Shown: positions 48,166 to 59,973 of the stretch, in pieces
How positions within the stretch are numbered: the stretch's first letter is position 1
How the letters are laid out: the number at the start of each line of letters is the position of its first letter
Assembly (NCBI GenBank): GCA_914767715.1
Contig: OU612066.1
Location: 4,099,001-4,163,000, forward strand
Source of the DNA: Membranipora membranacea
Taxonomy: Eukaryota > Bryozoa > Gymnolaemata > Cheilostomatida > Membraniporidae
DNA length: 64,000 nucleotides
Reading direction: 5' to 3'
Program-made: the position numbers and the translations under genes
Notes under the pieces: generated by a model
Database searches by the model: none
What the model was told of the DNA's origin: nothing
The model's input: only the letters and a program-made list of their open reading frames with translations

Positions 48166-51100
48166 ATGAGTAATACTACTACCATGCCGGTGGAAACCAT
48201 TCCAGAATGGGGAAAAGCACTGCAAGCGAACGCTGACACATTCTTCATTGTAACCGTATCAATGATCATCTTCTGTAAGTTCTGTTTTACATATTATAAT
48301 ACATATGTTATATTTGGTGAGCACTGACATATATGTGATGTTTTGCATATTTTTACGGCACAAACTTATGCAGTGCAATGCCAGTATCATGAAATCGAGA
48401 GATTTATGAAAAAGAATAAATGTCTCCAGAGCTGGCTTATTAACAACATCAACAGTATCAATAATTAAATGTTTTTCAAATGCTATTGCCTAGATTCCTT
48501 CATTCCTACTTGTATGTTTGCACGAAAAAATCCTGAATGGGAATATGCTCACAAGTGACTATACTCAAATATGATGGAAATTATTTAGGTGTTATACTCA
48601 CTGAAACATTCGGTCGGACACATAATTCTGTTGACACCATATTCTGAACCTTTTATTGTCTCGCTGTTTAAGTACATAACAATTAAATCTCCATTACAAC
48701 CAATTCTCATGAAGCGCTCCGTTTCCATCATGCTGAATGAGATTGTAAAAAACATGTATTCAATGCGTTGACAGAACTGTGTGCAAAAAAACATTATTTT
48801 ATATCTAAAATATACCACTTTCTCTTCTTTTATTTTAGTGATGCAGTGCGGGTTTGCATTTCTTGAAGCTGGAGCTGTCAGGAGTAAAAACACAACAAAC
48901 ATTCTTCTGAAGAATCTACTTGATTCCTGTAAGTTTATCACTCATTTATTTCTTGTGCCAGTAAAGAGCGTTTTAGATGGACCGGCCCGAGATGTGTTGC
49001 CAGTTATCTCATTAAAAAATAGTGATGCCATCAATTGTTTCTACATGAAAATGACATTACGATAGAATCAGTTTTATTAGCACAGTATTGTCTTCACAAA
49101 AAGAAACTAAGTACAAACTTGTTGAGCAAATTCTTTGAGTGTAGACTTATGATGTCACAATTTAATATTTAGGAATTTGTAAAACTGTTGTAATGTGACA
49201 CTCAGGGCACATTTGGGATTTTTTCTACTGCGTTGGAGTTTTGTGAAGTCTAACTTTGCACGTTTTAAGCATGCAGCTGCAGCATGATGTAAAGAATACA
49301 CGCTTTTAGAGTGTGAGCATTTAAGCACCCCCTATAATTAGTATAGGCTTGGCTGAGTTTCTCTGTCAAGATTTATTTGTATGAAGGAGAGTTCTTTTCA
49401 CTGCCACTAACGCTGAGGTGACCATGCACTACCCTCATGATCTTCATGCCTTGGCACAATACTCAATAGGTAGATTGCTAAATGGGCCATTAAATAAAAG
49501 AACCTCTTTATCTTTGAAAATTGAGGGTTTACCATGCCAAGAATGCTATGTTCAGTCTCAAAACCTATTATACTATTAACCATGACAAATTGGCATCCTG
49601 TATGTAAACATGGCCATTCTAGTTGTGAATATCATGCAATGGATTCATGGGCATCAACATGACTGTATTTGCTCACCCCATTCACTCTTTTGTCTTTTGA
49701 TTATATAAGTTCGGTCAGAAGCAGTAAAGTTTTTTCAAAATTGGCACAGCATAGAATACAAATCAGAGCAATAAGCAGGTATCAAACCTGATTGCAAGCG
49801 TTTATATCTGCACCAGAATGGGCTCCCTGTCCATCATCATACTGTAGTTTGGCCTGTTTTCTTTGGTACAAAACTGGTACAATGGCCTTGTACGGAAGTT
49901 TACCAGTGAAACTAGTAACAGTAAAAGAGGAAATACTCAACCTGAATTTGGGTTTATTGATTACCATAAACCAGTCTAATAAAATTTATTAGGGCATTTC
50001 TGCATAAAATTAGCCGAATGTGACACAATAATGGTGGAAGTAGTGAAATGTACTACTAATTATCTGTCGCTTTTGTTCCAGTGCACAGAAAATTCTATAG
50101 CTGAATCTATAAAGTATATCATTATCATTTACCTTTCTTTCTCATAGCTGTGGCAGGAATGAGTTACTGGGCTCTGGGGTACGCTCTAGCGTTCGGTAAA
50201 GGAGGCGGTTTTATCGGTGGATCAGGCTTTTTTGGAGATTTCCCTGAGGAGGAGCTGGCTACGTGGTTCTTTCAGATGGTGTTTGCTGCTACTGCGGCCA
50301 CCATTGTGTCCGGCGGTGTGGCTGAGAGATGTGAATTCATCGCCTACCTAACCTACAGTATAGTGCTCACTGGTAAGCCTTTGCAGTACACCTTCATGTA
50401 CCTACATACACCTGTATCCTATGGACTTCCTAAATTAATCATTAAGATATTTGCTTTTCCGTAATGAGAATAAATTGGTGAACCCCATTAATCACAGAAC
50501 ATTACCACAGCCCTGGCTTTGAACTCTTAAAGATACCTAGCTGGCTGAAACGTGAAATGTGAATGCATTTTCCGAGAACACAATCATGATTGCAGTGGCC
50601 TCCCAATAATGTACTCATTGCGCTATGTACCTAAACCAATGCCTAACTATACAAATTAGAATTATAGACTCAGTGTCCCCTTTCACATTGCAGCATTCTG
50701 CTATCCAGTTGTTACTCGATGGGCGTGGCACAGCGATGGCTGGTTACGAGATGTTGGAGGCGTATCCTATATGGTAAGATCGCCGCCTTTCTCTGAAAAA
50801 GGAATTTATCACGTTACCATGGATTCTGAATGCATGTCAGGTTGACATGGATTCTGATTTCCTCCTCGCCATCAGCATCCATGTCATGTGGATGGTCATT
50901 AAAATCTCGTCTTTCCCTGAGATTTGTCTGTGCTGGTATCACAGTTAGTGTCTGAGTGCAGGAATAGCCATGAATTCTTTTTGCTACATTGTTCTAACTG
51001 AACCTTACTGACTCTTTAGAATTTTTGACAACTATGAGACTTTTTGTGTAATTCTAGGCTTCTGCTCAAAAAATATAACATATGGTCGTTTTAGCCTAAT

Positions 51101-54100
51101 GCCAAGATGCCCTTGATACCAAAGCTCAATGTAATCTTGGAGGTTATAAGGTCAAGATTTGTTATGTGATGGGTGGTTCGATTTTTGTTATAATTATAGT
51201 AGATTATTTTCTAGGTCACTTCTCGGTTTGTGCGTTGCTAATTTATAATTAAGCACAGGGATAATGCTCAGAATCGATTCAATATTTTTTGACTGCCGTA
51301 AAAAATCATTCTGGGAGTAATAAGTGGGGAAGAAGTTTTATCACCAATACATTGCCAATGACATTTGGAAAGCCAACGAGCCTTTTTATATCGGAATTGC
51401 CAACAAGCATTATTTGGAAAACATTTTGCTGTTGGAATGAATACTGCCAATAAAAGTGTTAAAAAAGAAAACAAAAATAAAACAAAAAATTAAAAGAAAC
51501 ATCTCTGTGAAGTTTTGTTTCCATGACTTTTCACATTTTTCTGACTTCTGGTACTGTTCTCTTACATACCCATAGCCACAGTAACTTGGCTGTACCACTG
51601 TATTTTATTTATCTGTTATTTGTAGGATTTTGCTGGGAGTGGAGTGGTACATGTATGTGGTGGTGTTGCAGCTTTATGTGGTGCTGTTACTCTTGGCCCA
51701 AGAATTGGCAGATTTGATGAGAACGGCCAGGCACAGCCTATTCCAGGACATTCTGTTCCTGTAAGTGTTAATTCTGACATTGCTCTTGCTTACATAAATG
51801 GATGGCAGATAAATAATGAATATGAACCTACCACCAATAATGGTAGCTCATTGCTACTATGTTATGATGATAAGGATTTCCTTTCAAGGGGCAGTAATAT
51901 AATGATATTGATATTAGGTTACAGTAAAACATATCTGATAGCTATATGACTTTGCCTGTCAATTCAAAGCAGTTAGAGTTTGTATTATCATAAGACTGTA
52001 TTATTAAATGTTACCTTTTTCTCATTTAACAATTTTGCTAATTGACCACTTGTTCCAACATGTGTTGTACTAAAAAAAAATGTGGAAAATTGTTGACATT
52101 TTATATTTTTATATTACAGCTGGCTGCACTGGGTGGTTTTATCCTCATGTTTGGTTTCTTTGCTTTTAACGGAGGTTCTCAGGCCTCGATCTCACAGCCC
52201 GGGGACGGTACTGCCGTAGCCCAAGCTATTGCGAACACAATAATCTCAGGCAGTGCCGCTGGTATAACCACTATTCTCCTCCATAGGGCTGTATCTGCAA
52301 CCAAAAGAAATTGTGTAAGTACAAAGTCCAACTCCTGCCAAGTGCCGGCGTAAAAATTAGATCTTAAGAAGATTAAAATACACTCATTTTTTACTTCGTA
52401 TCATGAGTAGCGAGCATGATAGAAAAGACTCATTAGCTTTTTATGGATTGTATAAGTGTGAGTGTGACGTGACGGGTTTTGAAATGTCATGAATGAGAGA
52501 CATGTGGACGACGGGAGTCTTACATGAGCTCGGAGCATGCCTCGGATCAAAGGTACCAGGTGACTTAATCTGATATGATCCGCACTATTACTCAGATTAC
52601 TACGTTTCTGTGGCATGTTTATTGTATTTTACGCTTCAGCTCTTCGGCGGTCATATATCTTATTATTATTAGATAAATTTCAATGAGAAGACAATTGATG
52701 ACAATAATATTATGTGTATTTTAGTTAAAACACAGTACATGGAGTCTGCTCACTACAATCAATGGTGTCTTAGCAGGAATGGTAAGTATACAAGTAAACA
52801 CATACAAGGTTTATTAAAACAAAAATAAACAATTATTTTTTATGTTAGGTAATGTGTGGCAAAATAAATTAAAAATTTGTATCGAAACATTCGAATAAAA
52901 CACGGCAGGACGCCCTCCCACAGCTTGTCTATGCCCACGATTCTCTCAGTCACTGGGCTCACATTTCAAAAGCGATCAAATTTAAATTTAAAAATTGAAA
53001 AGAATTAGTTTTCTTGATTAGAGTATTAATCTGATGATTTGGGTGTGTATGAGTTTTGTGGTTAAATAAGGCATCGATTGGCTAAAAAATATGAAGATAA
53101 TCATGAGATTATAAAATATGTTAAATCTGACACATCACCTCAGAGTAAGGACACATGTCCTGACTCTGTGATATCTCTATCACGTGGAGATGTTATCTGT
53201 CTGTTTCCTTGTGGAGCTGTGCCAACAAGTCAAAATAAGATTGATGGCTGTCTGCATGATCTCAGTCTACATACTACCTTGTCGAATGCCAAGAAACCGG
53301 GTCGGTCATAAACTGACTGTTGCTAATATTAATTGATCATATATTATTATATTTCATCACCAATGTTTGACATCATCAAAGGCCCTCCTCGAAAATCACA
53401 TAACATGCAATAACATTTGGTGATAACAATTGAGCAATTTGGTAAAATTAGGAATTCGGTTAATTGTTTTGAATTAATATGTTTGGGATATTTCAGGTCG
53501 CTATCTGCGCCGGTGCCGACGCCATGTTTATGTGGGGCGCTTTTGTTACTGGTCTGGTAGCTGCGGTTGTTTATTACTTTGGTGCTGTTATCGTAGTCAA
53601 GCTGAAGATCGATGATCCACTAGATGCCGTCGCAGGTTTGTTATTTTTTATCTCATAGGCAAGACCTAGAGCAAAGAAATTTGTAAAATTATTTCGGGGA
53701 CCAAGTAGCCTTATTTCATAACATTCAATCAGTTTTTAGGACGTCCCAATAAGGAGCCTTAGTATGGTAATTATTACTAATAGTTGGCTTGAACGGTATT
53801 TTTTATAATAGTTGTAACTGGCCCCGTATACGTTAGGAGAAGTGGCTTTCAACACAGCAGATCAGATTGACAATTAACACTTGCTGGAATCTAACTGTTC
53901 CTTTATTAATCGTCGGATTTGAGTAAACTATGATGCTGCGTGTAAAAACTGTAAATAATGACAATAGTTGATAATAATGGATAATATGTGTTATGCAATT
54001 AATTGGAGAGGTACATCAAATGCTGAGTATGATAAGTATAAAGGTCTGAACATCAAATATGATAAAGGATTAATATCTGTCGGCGGAGATGAAGACAAAC

Positions 54101-57100
54101 CTCTGTAGTCTCTTGTATACGTTGTCAGTAGTATTCTTTGGTAGCTTGTTTGATATGACAAACGGATAGATAAAATGACAGCGATCTGTGTCAAGTGAGC
54201 ACTGTTTAGTAAACTGAATTCTAGATGAGTAAGTCAGTGCTTTTTATATGGTGGTTGTTGTTACTGTACCAGGATTATTGAACCATCAAAAATAATAGAA
54301 AAGGTAAAAATAGGGCTTGATAGTGTCACAATGTTTGGAAAATGATTCACTCTGGACACCGAGACCCAAAAACAAGGAAAACATAACCGGACATACGGAG
54401 GCAGCCACCACACTGCAACAGCTGTGGTCACACGAAGGATTGCAAATCACCCAGAGATGTGCGGACAGTAATGAATCAACATGTTTTGCAATTGGGAATC
54501 AAAACACTAAAATAGAGCTGTTTCGCTGTTTTGTGGTAAATGTAAATAAAAGGTGAATAATCATGTAAGGGAACAGATACTTGTTTACAATAGTAATGGC
54601 ATTTTATGTAACCAAAAATCTCGACTCGCCTATATTTTACAGTACATGGTTTGTCTGGTACCTGGGGATTGATAGCAGGACCCTTGTTTGGTAGAAATGG
54701 TATTATCCTAACAGGCACAGAAGACTCAGCAAAGGTAAACCTACTAAGTAATAATATCTCCAAAGGGGAAGAAAAACACCCATTAAAACTGGTACAAATT
54801 ACATCTGGAACTGAGGCTACGTCATCCATCGCAACAGTTATATAAACTTTTTTGTTTCACTCCACTACACATAGAAGGGCTGTTATGAGACATGTTTACT
54901 TGTTGATCGACAAACAGACACATTAAGATTGGCTCAATTTAATTAATGCGTCATTTTTCATGGTTTCAAAAGATTATGGTTAGGATATGCCTGCATTCCA
55001 GATCAGATAAAAATGATACTGTAGCAGCATGAGAATCTGAATCTGAACCTGAATCTTTTATTAATTTTAAGACTAATCTTTCAAAAGATTATGATTGAGA
55101 TAGCCTCACATTCCAGTTTCTATTAGAGTATTTGTGTTTTGTCTACCAAAGTATATCTATACTATCTATCAAGTTGGCATACTTTGTAGCGATTTTGTTT
55201 ACATGATGCTCAAACAATACGTTGTTTTGTTTCAGGTGTTGGGCGTGAACCTGCTCGGATGGGTGGCTATCGTAGCTTGGACAGCTGCAATTTGTGCACC
55301 GATGTTTCTAATTCTCAAAGCATTGAAAGCACTTAGGGTGGACCCTGATATCGAATTGAAAGGTAAACTTATATTTTCAGCTCATAAACAAGTACCAGAA
55401 ACAACATACAAGTGCAGTCAGACAATATGCAAAGTAGGGTTCATGCACTCAATATGTTGTCATGTAAACTTACAAGCTTTTAGCTTGTTATTTTCGGTCA
55501 ATTGGTGTCAAAAATTGTGCACAATTGATTCATCAATGTTGTTCGTTGGACTGTTGTTGGTATAGACTTGACTGGTCATTTACCCCAGCACTCCAGAGCA
55601 CCTCTTCACTCCATACTTGGCTCATCCTGCCCTGATATTATATAATTCAGACAGACAAACAACATTCCACTCTCCCTCTAATATCAGGTATCATTTTTAA
55701 TAACAGGTCTAGATATACCTAAACATGGAGAGCCAGCCTATCCAGCTGAAGCATGGGGTGACGGCTGGGGAGACTTCCTCAAATACTCAAGCAACGGACT
55801 AGGTGAGCATCCGCTATATGGTTATAAACAATGAGTAGCAGGTAACGCTGTTGCTCCATGGTTATAAATTATCTCTGTATCTGCAAAGGATAGTTTCAGT
55901 TAAGACATGATTAACATAATGTGATATGATTTTCTCTATTAAAAAAACTTACAAATGGGTTAATCTCAAAATTATGCTGGTTTGCATGTGTGGGATGGTC
56001 ACTAAAGCATTATGATGAAATGATGGAAATCGGGGCAGATCTGAATAAGCATCAGTACGCCAGCACCATCGTGAACAATAAAAAAATACAGCAAAGCGAT
56101 GATATTGTGTACAAAAATGCTCTGTCTCATGCTCGGGAATCATCTCAATCAGGGGTTCGGTAAAATATTAGCATTTCATTCGTATTCTTTGTTTAAAGAC
56201 ATACGGACACGAACCCAGAAGATTCAAGGTACCTAGGTCTACAGTGTGCATTGTGTGTACAATTAACTACCATTAAAATTTCACACGCAAGGGCTTCATT
56301 TGCTAACTGTTGATCTTTTCATGCTCTATGCTATTGAAATAACACAAAATGTTATTTATGGTGTTTCTATCGCTTTGAGCATGCTCATTTTTGGCAAGCC
56401 AATCGGCAGTGTGAGAGTGTACTCTCCCCAGATGGTAAACCTGTATGTCCCGGACCCACCAGGAGGGAAGACAGAAACGAAAGTAGTTCACTCTAGGTGA
56501 TTGTTAAAATGAGCAGGATACATAGGATTGTCCTCCGAGAAAAATTGTTCATTTCATTTTTTCAACTAACAGCCATGTTTCTCTTGTATTCAGAGAAAGT
56601 GAGCCAACCCAGTAGTGGTAAGATTTAGTGATGATACTGTATGACCACCGCAGCGCCCTCCCTGCATATACCTGCTTTACTGTAGTATTCTATGTAGCAT
56701 GTAGCTGTGAATGTGTTGTATGCTGTGTGATGGCTTTAGATGTTAATTTAAACTAGAATCTCCTTAGCTCCGGCCCAGTCATAGCTTTGTTATATATGAA
56801 TATATAAAAGTATATATATATATATATATCCATATATTTATAATGTTTAGTTAATATTATGATATTATGGTTAACAGTAATTGAATAGTGAATGGGCTTT
56901 CTATGTAGGTCTATTATCAATAAACAATTGACATTTTTTATACCTTTTATACAATTATTATTATTGTTTGATTGGTATATCGGTCAATCAGTCAATTGGT
57001 ACAAGTATTATTATAGCTATTATTATGTGTGGTAATGATATGGGTGTGCTGCTTTATTTTCAGCTATGTCATTGCCTGCTTGGTGCTAAATGCTTGATTT

Positions 57101-57411
57101 CCTTTTGTTCATTTATATGCTTGTAGGCGATATTTCAGCGCCCCTTGCTCAAATTAAATCTTTCTATTTAGAATCTTCGACATTGTAGCGTTGTACCTTC
57201 TTTAGATATTTATTTTTGAAATTTTTAACCACTGATAATTATTTCTGCTGTACCTGCAGCTAGTCCTACCTGAACTACAAAAAATAGCCTGTATTATATT
57301 TCTTATTTTTGTTTCTCAGGTGCGTCCACACCTCCACGTAACGGCAAACCATATACTAACCAGGCTCTAGATATGGATGATATGAAGCAGGGCAATGCCG
57401 AGATAGCTTAA
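48166..57411 (+). CDS. Ammonium transporter, AMT/MEP/Rh superfamily (AMT type)
   Basis: Exons: 48166-48274, 48839-48928, 50148-50372, 50694-50773, 51626-51760, 52120-52314, 52725-52781, 53497-53635, 54643-54734, 55236-55362, 55707-55802, optional 56594-56617, 57320-57411. Total 1461 nt: 486 residues with the microexon, 478 without. All phases agree. It carries ammonium across membranes, probably the plasma membrane. Family marks: [20 protein letters not shown] after the first helix; [13 protein letters not shown], where D169 and H177 match AmtB Asp160 and His168; FNGGS; a D-containing block [13 protein letters not shown]; and [10 protein letters not shown] with H345, the second pore histidine. 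Eleven hydrophobic helices are expected. The start MSNTTT is chosen because the frame upstream lacks an ATG; Met7 is an alternative. The tail is hydrophilic ([11 protein letters not shown]). The C-terminal coding is variable (see microexon). Convergent with the nucleotidase gene. Confidence 0.93.
56399..56498 (+). other. Candidate alternative terminal exon of the transporter
   Basis: After the AAG at 56396-56398, preceded by a weak T-rich tract, the frame in phase with exon 11 reads [20 protein letters not shown] and continues to a TAG at about 56496-56498, giving a polar tail of about 32 residues, plausible for an alternative C-terminus. The acceptor is weak and another frame here is also open. 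Needs transcript support. Confidence 0.3.
56594..56617 (+). CDS. 24-nt cassette microexon of the ammonium transporter
   Basis: Preceded by a good acceptor (CTCTTGTATTCAG) and followed by a donor (GTAAGA). Length is a multiple of three and it fits the phase (one base carried) of both neighbouring exons, so it adds eight residues (E-K-V-S-Q-P-S-S) to the cytosolic tail, or can be skipped. It is serine-containing, so it could add a regulatory site; that is inference. Confidence 0.6.
56811..56830. repeat. (TA)n microsatellite
   Basis: A TA dinucleotide run in the last intron of the transporter. Confidence 0.8.
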
Positions 57412-58010
57412 AGCACCTACGCCTAGTGACATAATCACGGGAGACTATCATCTCAACAGCTATTTATGATGACGTGCTGAGTATAGGAATAGAAGAGTGC
57501 CATGCCGTTGTGTGCTCCGGCACCTCACACACGTGTAGCTGTTTTATCATTTTCACAGCAGCCTTTTAGCATAATCTTTAAAATAATTTGTATTTTTACT
57601 AACATATCTATTACATTTTTATATTACTGCTTCCAAGATTCTTTTCTCTCAGAATGAAAAGATAAACCTAACTCTACTGTAGTTTAGCGATACATGATAC
57701 TGCTCTGATATCTTGAAGATGCGCAGTGAATTCCGAGTATGACATGTGGGGTGTAACTTGTGTTACGCTAATATTGTGATATATTTGCTATTTTAGATAA
57801 ATTTTGTCAAGGTTTTAAACCATTTGAGAACATTTATAATTACATTTACTATTGACAGACATTCCACCTGTATAACACAGGGTTATTATCTATCTATAAT
57901 AATCTCTATGTGATGTACATCCATCTTTTATCTCAAACTAAACACTTCCGCTGTTATGTTTTCACTCAAATGCTCTATGATCTGTTACTATTATTTTCAG
58001 GTGGTTCGTA

Positions 58011-58016
58011 AATAAA
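58011..58016 (+). promoter_or_regulatory. Candidate poly(A) signal of the transporter
   Basis: AATAAA 600 nt after the transporter stop codon, in an AT-rich 3' region. No other strong candidate precedes it, but this is not confirmed. Confidence 0.4.
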
Positions 58017-58345
58017 AACTCTAGAATACAAAAGAAGTGATTGGCTTTGAAGCTCTCTGAGCTTTCACAGTTGAATGTATCGATAAGTTGTTTTGCACAA
58101 CCACAAATCAGTCTGGTGAGACTCAAAATTTATGTAGCCATGCACTTACCACTTCAAACAAGTTTGTGGATTTTAACGTAAAAAAAACAGGCTACAGTCT
58201 GTTGCGAGCTTTCTGCATCGTCATTCAAGGGTGTGGATTTGCTTGTGGCAACGGTTGCAATGTGAGCTTTGTTATGGGAATCCATTGTAGGCAGTTGAAA
58301 GAAGGAAAAGGCATTTTCCTTTTAGAATAAGTACTGCATTGGCAT

Positions 58346-58375
58346 AGCCTTGTCACGTGGCCACGTGACAAGGCT
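58346..58375. repeat. Perfect 30-bp palindrome with two CACGTG boxes
   Basis: AGCCTTGTCACGTGG followed by its exact complement CCACGTGACAAGGCT, with no spacer. Each half has a CACGTG E-box core. A diverged half-like string occurs near 2985. Location is between the convergent transporter and nucleotidase genes. Confidence 0.85.
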
Positions 58376-58376
58376 A

Positions 58377-59973
58377 GCCTTGGCAATCCAAAATAATTTT
58401 CCTTGCCAACTTTTCACGAAATTCAAGCTTGAAGCAATAGGATCATCATACATTTCAGACGTTTCATTTGATAAATCTTTAACTGGTAAACCCTTATTTG
58501 GTAACAGTGGGTATTTTATTTCTGTCTACAGGGTGGGTTTTATCACTTAACATGATTGGCCGACCATTTGAATACTCTAGCTAAGTCACAGCAAAGAATA
58601 ACCAGGAAGTCTCGGCACTATGTATAATTATTGTGTGATATTCCTGACTGGTAGGTGAGCAAGGAAGAGGATTTAAGACATTGCTAGACTTGGGCGGTAA
58701 CTTTTCATTTCAACGATGAGCTTTTATCATAAGACACCGATGTTGACAGAATTTGCTGGGAAGGCATTGACATAATACTATTGTTGCTGTCACAAGCTTG
58801 AAAGGATGGCGTGCTCAAATTTACAAAGGAGAGAGATGATGGTTCCGAATCACGCATATCACATATTATTACATAATGTTTTGAGCAGGAAGTATTGAAA
58901 ATTGTGGTACATATAACATGATTTACATGCAGTATCTGAGGATAAAAATATCTTTGATTAGGACTCGACCATCTCATGTCGAGTCCGTCTCGGGATGCTT
59001 CCTCCTCTAGTCGAGTCTCTCTAGTTGCGTCCGACTGAGGAGAGTCTGTCTCCACTCACCCTACACTGGTATAATATTGTTACTGTTCTCATCTACTATA
59101 TTATGAGATTTACAGTTGTCTTCACTTATTGCCCTGATACGACCCTCGACCTTCGGAATGACTCTGGTTTCACTGTTGTGAGATTTTTGATGGTGAGACA
59201 TGATCGAATATCCCTCATTCTGTTTACTCTCTTCGTCACAATGCCTGGCAAATAAAAATTGTGCTGATATTATATTAATTGTAATATCAGATAAAACAAC
59301 AATCGACTGAGTTGGGGAAAAGATCTAATAATAAACATGCACAGACTAATAATAAATAGAATCCTGATGGGCTTTTGAAGTGTCAGAACCAGATACCACG
59401 CTGTACAGGGTATTGTGTCAGGTATGACTATTCACTGAGTGTCTACTATTTATCTTGATGTCCCAGTCTTGCTACACAGAGTTATGTCGCAATTCTTAAT
59501 TCCGAAGCTCCAGAGCATTCCGTTGTATTCATAAAGATTAAAAAATAACTCAGGTTCCGAATATGAGATTTTTTCCTCATCATGCTGAGAGACATAGTCA
59601 TGATTTACCCCTAATCATTGATAATCATTTTTTAATACCACTTGACAAAGTAACGTTGGACAGAATTTTTCTTCAAACAAATTGAAGTGGCATCTGTCTA
59701 AAGTTTAGCCGCTTGTGAAGCTTATCTAGAGCTGAGCAACATAACTGGACCGAATAAGATTACATGTAGCTATTGCAGATAATGGGTAGATGACTCAAAC
59801 CAATGAACTAAACCTTCGTTTAGTTCATTGCTCAAGCCACCCAACACTGCCAAATCCGTTAATGACGAGAGGAACAAAGATGTTTAAAAATATTGTGAAA
59901 TTTAAAATTAAGTTTAGCTGCCTAAAAGTTCTAATTTAATTGTGCTCATAAAAAAAATGTTATTTAACCAAAC
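58377..59973. other. Intergenic or 3' part of the nucleotidase gene
   Basis: The nucleotidase exon ending at 59974 has a splice donor, so a further coding exon must lie downstream on the minus strand, within or beyond this stretch. The minus-strand frame 58705-59055 (Ser-rich, 116 codons) is a candidate but no acceptor gives the right phase. I could not place the last exon. Confidence 0.35.

Noticed and set aside
58705-59055. Possible last exon of the nucleotidase gene
   Set aside because: Serine-rich frame with no acceptor in the phase required after 59974; kept only as a weak option.
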